Part shown: positions 53,420-62,754 of the stretch, in pieces
Position numbering within the stretch: position 1 is the first letter of the stretch
Layout: each line of letters opens with the position of its first letter
Assembly: GCF_001874525.1 (NCBI RefSeq)
Contig: NZ_LKAQ01000004.1
Span: forward strand, 434,001 to 498,000
Source of the DNA: Pseudodesulfovibrio hydrargyri
GTDB taxonomy: Bacteria; Desulfobacterota; Desulfovibrionia; Desulfovibrionales; Desulfovibrionaceae
Length of the DNA stretch: 64,000 nt
Reading direction: 5' to 3'
The notes under the pieces: generated by a model
The model's database searches: none
The model's input: the letters and a program-made list of their open reading frames with translations, nothing else
What the model was told of the DNA's origin: nothing
Program-made: the position numbers and the translations under genes

Positions 53420-54364
53420 TCAGAACCGCCAGAGAATCCGGGCGAATCCGCCCAGGGCGTTGTCCAGGTCGTGGGACGACTTGTACGAGCCCGCCTTGTT
53501 GTACAGCTTGTACTGCCGATTATAGTGGTATTCCGGCCCGATGCTGAAGGTCAGGGCCTTGTTGGGCAGGTAGTCGAGGTAGAGCCCGACCTTGGACCGG
53601 ACCACGCTCAGATAGCCGCTGCCGTAAACCGGGTTGTCCGGGGCCAGCCCGTAGGTCTTCTCCTGGGTGGAGATGGCGAAGTTCAGGGCGAGGTGCTCCG
53701 AGCCCGGCTTGGCGTCCTGGAGCAGCCCCACGGACTGGAGCGTCCTGCGCAGGGTCTTCTGGGACACGGCCACGGCCAAGCCCAGTTCCACGTCGCCGAA
53801 CAGATCGCTGTTCAGGGCCGACAGGGCCACGGTCCGGCCGGTCAGCCCGAGCATCCAGCCGTCCCAGAAATCGTAGGCCACCCCGCCGTCCACGCCCGCG
53901 CCGACCGCCCCGGGCGCGACCATTTCATAGGAGGCGTTCACCTCCGCGTTGACCCAGTACCGCCATTTGTCCGTGAGCCGGTTGTTCAGCAGCCGGGTCT
54001 GCAGGGTGATGTCCTGGAGCGTATCCCAGGGGGTCTCGCCTCCGCCCGTGCCGAACCGGCGGCCCAGGCCGTCCTTGCCGGACCACTTGAAGTAGTCGAT
54101 GTCATAGGACAGGTGGAAGATGGAATAGTCGGCGGACATGGAGGCCCGGGTAACGCTGACGCTGCCCAGGCCGTTGGAAAAGTCCGACTGGGCCACGTGC
54201 CCCAGGCCGCCCTGCAGCTGCAGGTCCTTGCTCACGTTGGTCGGCGCGGCCACCAGAAAGCCGGGTTCGTTGCCCATGGTCACATTGGATTGGGCCAGGG
54301 CGGGGGGGGCGAAGACGGCCAGGGCCGAGAGCAGCGCGGCGGCTATGAGCAGGGGGCGGAACAT
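53420..54364 (-). CDS. Outer-membrane beta-barrel protein of unknown function
   Basis: 314 residues. Signal peptide ending PALA-Q (about residue 24). The mature part alternates hydrophobic and polar residues in many strands (for example DYSIFHLSYDIDYFKW and WRYWVNAEVNASYEMV) and ends in ILWRF, a C-terminal phenylalanine typical of BAM-dependent barrels. The last third resembles an opacity/porin-like barrel (GPEYHYNRQYKLY). It lies 8 bases from the convergent Nif11-like gene and is monocistronic. No substrate can be inferred. Confidence 0.8.
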   Translation of the reverse strand: MFRPLLIAAALLSALAVFAPPALAQSNVTMGNEPGFLVAAPTNVSKDLQLQGGLGHVAQSDFSNGLGSVSVTRASMSADYSIFHLSYDIDYFKWSGKDGLGRRFGTGGGETPWDTLQDITLQTRLLNNRLTDKWRYWVNAEVNASYEMVAPGAVGAGVDGGVAYDFWDGWMLGLTGRTVALSALNSDLFGDVELGLAVAVSQKTLRRTLQSVGLLQDAKPGSEHLALNFAISTQEKTYGLAPDNPVYGSGYLSVVRSKVGLYLDYLPNKALTFSIGPEYHYNRQYKLYNKAGSYKSSHDLDNALGGFARILWRF

Positions 54365-54424
54365 GGCGCGGAAAATACACGCGCCTTCCGGGGAAGGCAA
54401 TACCGCCGGTCCCGCCCCGGACGC

Positions 54425-54463
54425 GAAAAAGCCCGGACCGGCGGGTGCCGGACCGGGCCTTCC
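54425..54463 (-). terminator. Terminator of secA
   Basis: Minus strand AAGGCCCGGTCCGGC pairs with GCCGGTCCGGGCTTT, followed by TTCGCG, 20 bases past the secA stop. Confidence 0.88.
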
Positions 54464-54482
54464 AAACCGGTGTGGCCCGGGG

Positions 54483-57029
<2,547 letters not shown>

Positions 57030-57175
57030 GTATGGGTTCTCCAGAAAATCTTTGGCGGTCCTTGGGTGCGCGGCCGCGAACGCTGTAGTGCAAGATAACG
57101 TCGGGAAACGGAAAGTCAACGCGACAATCGCGTGACGGCCCCCTCCCCGGGCGGAAACAAGGGATAGCACAAAGC

Positions 57176-57207
57176 GGGCCGGGCGTAAAAGGGACGCCCT
57201 CCGGCCC
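57176..57207 (-). terminator. Possible terminator of the membrane-module gene before secA
   Basis: Arms GGGCCGG+GCGT pair with ACGC+CCGGCCC; on the minus strand only CTTTG follows, so it is weak. Together with the gap it suggests secA has its own promoter. Confidence 0.45.
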
Positions 57208-57240
57208 GTCCCGCAACGGGAAAACCGGTACCCGGAGACG

Positions 57241-58044
57241 TCATCCGGCGGGCGTGGGTCCCTCGGCGACGCCGCGCAACGCCCGGTACCAGGCCGCGCC
57301 CACGGCCCAGCTCAGGACGGCCGTACCGCACCGGGCCGGAAGATCGAGCCACCTGAAGTAAAAGCCGGTGAACGGACTGGAGGGAAAGCCGTTGACCAGG
57401 ATGTCGGACGGCAGCCGCAGGGCCGCCCACCACGCAAGCGCGGTCAGGAACAGGGCTCCGGCGGCCGGGCGCGACAGCTCCCAGGAACGTCGGAAGGACA
57501 CGCGCTCCCCCGCGGCCGCGCCCGCCAGGGTGAACCCGAAGCGGCCAAGCAGGTACAGCAGCGGCAGCGCCCCCACATGATAGGATGCGGTCCACAAAAA
57601 AAAGGAATTCTTCCCGAAGACCGGCTCGGCCAGCCACTGCACGCCCCAGCCGAGCAGCCCCCACGCCTGGCCGAAGCAGAGGTAATAGCAGAAGGCGTAG
57701 GGCAGCGTCCGCAGGAACCGGCGCGGGAATCCCGGCCCGAAGACCCGGCGCTCCCCGTCCCCGCGCACCATGGCGTCCGCCACGACCACGAACAGGGCCA
57801 ATTCCAACAAGGCCCCCGCAATCGACCACGACCAGGCCGCCGCGTGGAGCGGCCCGCCGGTCAGCCGTTCGAGCGGCAGCAGTTTGAAGGCGAGCTTCCA
57901 CAGGTACAGGCACCCGGCACCGACCACAAAGGGCAGCGGCTCGGCCCGCATCCGTCCGAAGGCGATGCACAGCACCCCGCCGATCCGGCGCAGGGCCGCC
58001 CGCCAGGCGTCCTCGGCGCAAATGAACCAGGGGGAATCGGGCAC
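57241..58044 (-). CDS. Membrane protein, third copy of a repeated module
   Basis: 267 residues, about six membrane spans, no family that I recognise. It is related to both halves of the neighbouring fused protein. [26 protein letters not shown] lines up with RWGMALPAASVCDVSAFRRSW and RLGVMLPGAAVGHVVKVREAL, and the C-terminal AAWYRALRG lines up with TIWYERLRM and AIWYEKLRL. The GTG start at 58044 was chosen because it follows the upstream stop closely and has AAAGG 9 bases ahead. It is the last gene of the run. Confidence 0.72.
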   Translation of the reverse strand: MPDSPWFICAEDAWRAALRRIGGVLCIAFGRMRAEPLPFVVGAGCLYLWKLAFKLLPLERLTGGPLHAAAWSWSIAGALLELALFVVVADAMVRGDGERRVFGPGFPRRFLRTLPYAFCYYLCFGQAWGLLGWGVQWLAEPVFGKNSFFLWTASYHVGALPLLYLLGRFGFTLAGAAAGERVSFRRSWELSRPAAGALFLTALAWWAALRLPSDILVNGFPSSPFTGFYFRWLDLPARCGTAVLSWAVGAAWYRALRGVAEGPTPAG

Positions 58045-58090
58045 GGGGTTAGGCCTTTCCCGCCGACGGCCGGGCGGCAAACGCCACGGG

Positions 58091-59806
58091 CTATTTTTCC
58101 TCCGGCAGGTCGGCGTACGGCCCCACGCCCGAACCGGCGCGCGGGTCGGCATGGCTTGCGGGCGCGGTTTCAAATTCGAAGGCCGGGCCGAAACCGGCCC
58201 CTGGGCCAGCGGCCCGCAGTCGCAATTTCTCGTACCAGATGGCATTGGCGGCGATCAGGACGCTCCAGGAGAACAGGTCGATCACCAGCAAAAGGACGAT
58301 CCCCAGGACCCCGGTCGCGCCCATTTCACGTTCGGGACCGCCGACCACCATGCCCCCCTGGACGATCACCCAAAGGATGGCGACCGGGATGGAGACCATC
58401 ATCAGCGACCAGAACATGCGCCAGCCGTGCCCCCTGGTCAGGGCCAGGGCCTCGCGCACCTTCACCACATGCCCCACGGCCGCGCCGGGGAGCATGACCC
58501 CCAGCCGCAGCAAAAACGCGAGGAGCAGGAAATAGGCGACGACGCCCACCAGGATGATCCCGACCAGGGCCGGGGGATTGGATATGCCCGGCTGTGCGGG
58601 GTCACCCAGGAGGGAGAACGCCACGGCCCCCAGCGACACCATGACCACGAGCGCTGCTCCGAGAAAAATCAGGCAGAGGATCAGCCCCCGGACGAAAACC
58701 CGGCCCATGGCCGGCCAAAAGGGCCGGGGGATGGCCTTGCCCGTCCCCCGCTGCATGGTCACGGCCAGATGGTTGGTCGTGGTCGCCAGAAAGAGCAGGC
58801 CCAGGATATAGACGACTCCCGACAGCAATGCGGCCAAGCCGAATCCCGGCGCCCCCCCCGGGGTGGCCAGGCTCGCGGCCATCCCCACGGACAGGAGCAG
58901 GACCAGAAGGGCGGGAGCGAAACCGGCCAGCACGAGCCCGGTGAACGTCCATTTCCGCCGCCAGCCCAGGGCCACGGCTTCCTTGACCACGGCAAAGGGT
59001 GAAATCTTTTTCGACATGGAAGCCTCCCCGGAATCTCCGGTCTGTTCAGGGTTCAGGGTCGATTCGTAGCGCATCCGCAACCGCTCGTACCAGATGGTGA
59101 AGGCGGCGAAGGTATACCAGAACACGGCTGTACCGACGACCATGTACAGCAGGTAGGCGGGCGAGAACGGTTCAAAGGTCCGGTCCCGCATGGCCGCCAA
59201 GTTCACCGCCACGCCCACGCCCACAAGAACGGCGTACGGCAGGGCGAACAGGAGCATGCGCAGGACGTGCCCTCTGGTCATCCGCCAGGAACGCCGGAAA
59301 GCGGAGACGTCACACACCGACGCGGCGGGCAGGGCCATGCCCCAACGCACGAGCAGATACGTGGAGACAGACATCACGACCGTCGTGACGGGGATGTATA
59401 TGTCGGATATTGCATGCGGCACATTCCCGCTCATGAAAATGAACGCTCCCAGGACGACTGCGCACAGTTCGGCCACGCTAAACGTCATGAGCGCAAGCAG
59501 AAAATACTTCCACAGCACAAGCAGATACCGGTGGACAAAGCGGGCGGGCAAAACCTTCGGGGTTCCGCGCAAAGCCATCAGCGAATCGTGGAACACGACC
59601 ATGTACACCAGGGGCGACAAGAGCAGCATCACCCCCCAACCTGCGATGGCAAGCCCCGAGGAAGAGCCGTCCGAGCCGAAGGACAGCATCAAGGGCAACG
59701 CGATGATCACCCCGGCGACCGCCCCTCCCAGATAGACCTTGGCCCGCAAGCGCATCAGTCGCAGGGCGTCCACGGCCACGGCTTTCATTGAAATCTTGTC
59801 CGACAT
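58091..59806 (-). CDS. Tandemly duplicated (fused) membrane protein
   Basis: 571 residues in two homologous halves. Half 1 starts MSDKISMKAVAVDALRL and ends TIWYERLRMRYEST (about 1-240). Half 2 starts MSKKISPFAVVKEAVAL (residue 264) and ends AIWYEKLRLR (about 536), followed by an acidic tail. Each half has about six membrane spans and the same central R-x-G-x-x-LP motif followed by a charged R-x-W/L-x-L-x-RG helix. A good ribosome site (GGGGAGG) and ATG remain at the start of half 2 (59017), so it may also be made alone. No known function. Confidence 0.82.
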   Translation of the reverse strand: MSDKISMKAVAVDALRLMRLRAKVYLGGAVAGVIIALPLMLSFGSDGSSSGLAIAGWGVMLLLSPLVYMVVFHDSLMALRGTPKVLPARFVHRYLLVLWKYFLLALMTFSVAELCAVVLGAFIFMSGNVPHAISDIYIPVTTVVMSVSTYLLVRWGMALPAASVCDVSAFRRSWRMTRGHVLRMLLFALPYAVLVGVGVAVNLAAMRDRTFEPFSPAYLLYMVVGTAVFWYTFAAFTIWYERLRMRYESTLNPEQTGDSGEASMSKKISPFAVVKEAVALGWRRKWTFTGLVLAGFAPALLVLLLSVGMAASLATPGGAPGFGLAALLSGVVYILGLLFLATTTNHLAVTMQRGTGKAIPRPFWPAMGRVFVRGLILCLIFLGAALVVMVSLGAVAFSLLGDPAQPGISNPPALVGIILVGVVAYFLLLAFLLRLGVMLPGAAVGHVVKVREALALTRGHGWRMFWSLMMVSIPVAILWVIVQGGMVVGGPEREMGATGVLGIVLLLVIDLFSWSVLIAANAIWYEKLRLRAAGPGAGFGPAFEFETAPASHADPRAGSGVGPYADLPEEK

Positions 59807-59813
59807 CTCCCTC

Positions 59814-60956
59814 TCATCCTATGGTTTCAAGCCAGTGTCCCACCGCCACCCCCTGCGGCGCGGTGGCCGAGAGTTGAGCCAGACAGGCCGAGCATCCCGA
59901 GAGCACCGTGTCCGCGCCCCTGAGCGCTTCCCAGCACTGCCGGTTGACCGGCTCGGTCAGCCCGGGCGCGGCCAACCGCATGACCCCGCCGAAGCCGCAG
60001 CACTGTTTGTCCGTGACCGCGACCAGCCGGTCGCCCAGGGCCTCGCGCAAAAAATCCCGGTCCGGATCGTCCGCACCGGCGTGGCACGGATGGTGATAGC
60101 CCAACCTTTCCGGGACGTTGTCGGATATCACGAATTCCATGCCGCGCATAGTTTCAGACAGGGGCAGTAGAGAATCCACCCAACGGGACCGCTCCCCGTC
60201 GGACTCGAAACAGTCGTAGGCCCGCAGCCCGGCCAGGCAGGTGGCGCAAAACACGGCGATGCGCGGGCGGCCCGCCTCACGCCAGACCGCCACGTTGCGC
60301 TCGGCCATGGCCGCCGACCGGTCCGCGAATCCGGCCCCCTTGAGGCCCGAGCCGCAGCAGGTGAAGTCGCCGGGCAGGACCTCCGCGCCCAGGCCGTCGA
60401 GCAGCCGCAGGGCGGCCATGAGCCAGCGGCCCTGGACGAAGTTGGCCGTGCAGCCCGCGAACAGGAGCAGCTTCTCGCCGCGATACGTGTCCGGGAAGCT
60501 CTTGGGCGTCATGAAGGGGGCGAGCCCCGGCCCGCCGGACATGCCCGCGAGCATCTTGAGCATGGGGCCGAGCCTTTCGGTGTGAAACAGCTCGGGCACC
60601 AGCCCGGCGGCCTTGGAGCTGGGGGACCAGAGCATCCGGGCGCGGGTCAGCCAGGTCTTCCACAGCCAGGACTTGAAACCGGGGTGCGCCGCGCGCAGTC
60701 CGGCCACCAGGCCAGGCACGTCCTGGCCCTGGGGGCAGACCTCGCGGCACCGGCCGCAGCCCAGGCAGAGCCCGGCCAGCTTGGCGGCGTCGGTTTCGGA
60801 CAGCTTGTCCGGGTCCTCGGCCAAGACCCGGCAGAGGTCGGACTTGGAGCGCGGGCCGAGTTCCTCGCGCCCGGTGGCCCTGAGCAGCGGACAGGCCTGG
60901 AGGCACTTGCCGCACAGGATGCAATGGGAAACGTGTTGGGAAATATTTTCGGACAT
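59814..60956 (-). CDS. (Fe-S)-binding oxidoreductase subunit (GlcF/LldE/HdrD-like)
   Basis: 380 residues. Two [4Fe-4S] motifs near the N-terminus: CILCGKCLQACP (12-23) and CLGCGRCREVCP (about 64-75). Then two CCG domains (TCCGSGLK...CATC and QCCGFGG...CSAC) as in heterodisulfide-reductase D, GlcF and lactate-dehydrogenase Fe-S subunits. It passes electrons from an FAD dehydrogenase to the quinone or a membrane acceptor. Its likely partner is the FAD-linked oxidase at 62755-64000, separated by three genes on the same strand. The start at 60956 is set by the first iron motif. Confidence 0.92.
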   Translation of the reverse strand: MSENISQHVSHCILCGKCLQACPLLRATGREELGPRSKSDLCRVLAEDPDKLSETDAAKLAGLCLGCGRCREVCPQGQDVPGLVAGLRAAHPGFKSWLWKTWLTRARMLWSPSSKAAGLVPELFHTERLGPMLKMLAGMSGGPGLAPFMTPKSFPDTYRGEKLLLFAGCTANFVQGRWLMAALRLLDGLGAEVLPGDFTCCGSGLKGAGFADRSAAMAERNVAVWREAGRPRIAVFCATCLAGLRAYDCFESDGERSRWVDSLLPLSETMRGMEFVISDNVPERLGYHHPCHAGADDPDRDFLREALGDRLVAVTDKQCCGFGGVMRLAAPGLTEPVNRQCWEALRGADTVLSGCSACLAQLSATAPQGVAVGHWLETIG

Positions 60957-61003
60957 GGCCTTGGTCCTACCCGCGTCGGCTTGCCTTGGCAACCGGGCCG
61001 GGG

Positions 61004-61555
61004 TCAGCGGAAAAGCCGGTTGAAGACGCGGCGGAGCAGCCCGCGCCCCTTGGAATCCCGGACCGCCAGGCGCTCCCGGTCGGCGCGTTCCGCCAGTTCC
61101 GGGCGGGCGTTGAAAAGGATCTCGGCGACCATGCGCGCGGCCTCGCCGGTGAGCCCGGCGCACTGCTCGAAATGGGCGGCCTCGTCGCCCTTGACCGCTT
61201 TGGTCAGCACGCGGCAGCAGGTGGTCCGGTGCGCGTCCTTGAACCGCGTGTGCAGCTCGTTCACCGCCTCGCGCACCTTGGCCGCGCTGCGGTAGGCTCT
61301 GCCCTCGCCTCCCAGGAAGAGCCCCAGGACCAGCGCCCCGCCGCCGACCGCCCCGCACAGGCAGCCCGCCCCGCCCTGGCCGATGGACAGCCCCGAGGTC
61401 AGGCCGACCGCCTGCTGCTCGGTCAGCCCCCCGCCCAGCCCTTCGTTGAAGGCGAGCAGGACGGCGTCGGCGCACAGGTGCTGCCGGGTACGGTAGAGGT
61501 TCTCGGCGCGGGCCGCGATGGACTCGGACAGGGAGGAGGACGTGGTATCGGTCAT
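61004..61555 (-). CDS. C_GCAxxG_C_C-family redox protein
   Basis: 183 residues. The family pattern is present: C28 in HLCADAVLLAFNEG, then GQGGAGCLCGAVGG, TTCCRVLTK and HFEQCAGL. In related proteins these cysteines are thought to bind a metal or redox centre, but the function is not known. The C-terminal 30 residues are strongly basic (GRGLLRRVFNRLFR). Its ATG follows immediately after the T run of the rhodanese gene's terminator, whose 3' arm supplies AAAGG as ribosome site. It is followed by the Fe-S oxidoreductase gene. Confidence 0.85.
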   Translation of the reverse strand: MTDTTSSSLSESIAARAENLYRTRQHLCADAVLLAFNEGLGGGLTEQQAVGLTSGLSIGQGGAGCLCGAVGGGALVLGLFLGGEGRAYRSAAKVREAVNELHTRFKDAHRTTCCRVLTKAVKGDEAAHFEQCAGLTGEAARMVAEILFNARPELAERADRERLAVRDSKGRGLLRRVFNRLFR

Positions 61556-61594
61556 GAAAAAAGGCCTTTGCACCGAACATACGGTGCAAAGGCC
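61556..61594 (-). terminator. Terminator of the rhodanese gene containing the next gene's ribosome site
   Basis: Minus strand: a perfect 13-base stem GGCCTTTGCACCG with a 6-base loop, then TTTTTTC and directly ATG of the downstream gene. The 3' arm ends AAAGGCC, the only Shine-Dalgarno-like bases for that gene, so folding both ends transcription and hides the site. Confidence 0.88.
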
Positions 61595-61601
61595 GGGTTG
61601 A

Positions 61602-62132
61602 CTAGTCTTCGGACTCCACGGGATAGCCTTTGCCCTTCCAGGCAAAGATGCCGCCGGGCTGGCGGATGACGTTGGTGTAGCCGAGCTTCTGGGCCCAGAT
61701 GGCCCCGTTGTGGCTGCGGGTGCATTTGACGAAGCCGCAGTAGACCACGATGGGCACGTCCTTGTCCGGGCCGAGCAGCGCCTCGTAGTCGGCCTCGGTC
61801 TTGCCCGCGGTCTTGGCGGTGTCCCAGGTCTCCATCGTCGGGATGGGGAACTCGAAGGCCACGGCGCCGGGGATGTGGTTCTTCTTGTAGCTGGCCTCGT
61901 ACGGCATGGTGTCCACGATGACCATCTTCTTGCCCGAGTCGATCCACGCCTTGAGCTCCTCGGCGGTGACCACGCCATAACCGCCCTCCTGGACCTCGCG
62001 GACCAGCTTGACGGCTCCTTCCTCCTTGACCGCCTCATCCTCGAACTTGTCGCCGAACAGCCCGGCAAAGGCCGGGGACGCGGTCAGCAACAGGGCCGCA
62101 CAGACAAACAACAGCAATACATTCCTACGCAT
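61602..62132 (-). CDS. Periplasmic rhodanese-like sulfurtransferase
   Basis: 176 residues. Signal peptide MRRNVLLLFVCAALLL cleaved after AFA. The rhodanese domain (about 55-170) has VIVDTMPYEASYKKNHIPGA. The persulfide cysteine is probably the one in VVYCGFVKCTRSHNGA; a second cysteine stands five residues later. It would bind or transfer sulfane sulfur in the periplasm. AAGGAG precedes the ATG. It follows the MauE-like gene by 31 bases and ends at a strong terminator. Confidence 0.9.
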   Translation of the reverse strand: MRRNVLLLFVCAALLLTASPAFAGLFGDKFEDEAVKEEGAVKLVREVQEGGYGVVTAEELKAWIDSGKKMVIVDTMPYEASYKKNHIPGAVAFEFPIPTMETWDTAKTAGKTEADYEALLGPDKDVPIVVYCGFVKCTRSHNGAIWAQKLGYTNVIRQPGGIFAWKGKGYPVESED

Positions 62133-62163
62133 GAAAGACTCCTTGGGAACCGGAAAAAGATTG

Positions 62164-62622
62164 TCAGGACAGGACACGTCCGTTCGCGAACCTCCGCCAC
62201 CAGTAACAGTACAGAATCCCGGCCAGCATGAGCAGATCGCGGTAAAAGGCGATCCGCAACCCGCCAAAGGCCTCGGCCTCGGGGTCGCCCGGCCCGTAGC
62301 AGCCGCAATCGATGTCCAGCCCCAGGTGCAGGCCGTAGCCGAGCACGCCCAGGAAGACCACGGTCAGGACCGCGATGGTCCTCAGGCTGCCCCGGAAATC
62401 GAACACCAGCCCGGCGCCCGCCGCGATCTCCACCACCGGCAGGATGAAGGCCAGGGGCATGACCAGCCCCCGGGGCACGAGCCCGAAGGCGTCGATGACC
62501 ACCGCCAGCTGCTCAGGATCGGCCAGCTTGATGACGCCGGCCGCCAGAAACAGCCCGCCCAGGATGACGCGCGCGGCGCGGTACAGCCAGCGGGAAGACA
62601 GCACGGACAATACGGGATTCAT
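62164..62622 (-). CDS. MauE/DoxX-family membrane protein
   Basis: 152 residues with four membrane spans. ARVILGGLFLAAGVIKLADP at the N-terminus and FILPVVEIAAGAGLVF are typical of MauE/DoxX. The periplasmic loop has DCGCYGPGDPE, the conserved cysteine pair of MauE, which supports disulfide or quinone-linked thiol redox chemistry. Adjacent to a periplasmic rhodanese, it may recycle that protein's thiol; this is inference. The start at 62622 has GGGAA upstream; an ATG six codons earlier is possible. Confidence 0.85.
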   Translation of the reverse strand: MNPVLSVLSSRWLYRAARVILGGLFLAAGVIKLADPEQLAVVIDAFGLVPRGLVMPLAFILPVVEIAAGAGLVFDFRGSLRTIAVLTVVFLGVLGYGLHLGLDIDCGCYGPGDPEAEAFGGLRIAFYRDLLMLAGILYCYWWRRFANGRVLS

Positions 62623-62687
62623 AGTCTGTTCCCATATCATGCTGATATAACTATGAACAAATCGAGATAACCCGAGATATCGAGAAG

Positions 62688-62710
62688 ATATATAGATTTA
62701 TTCTATATAT
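62688..62710. promoter_or_regulatory. AT-rich palindrome in the MauE/rhodanese promoter region
   Basis: ATATATAGA and TCTATATAT form perfect 9-base arms around TTTAT, in a 115-base AT-rich gap within GC-rich DNA. On the minus strand it lies about 65 bases before the MauE start, a fitting place for an operator or UP-like element. Confidence 0.45.
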
Positions 62711-62754
62711 TAAGAAAAACAGGTTGATGCGGACAAATGCCCGGAAACGACTCC

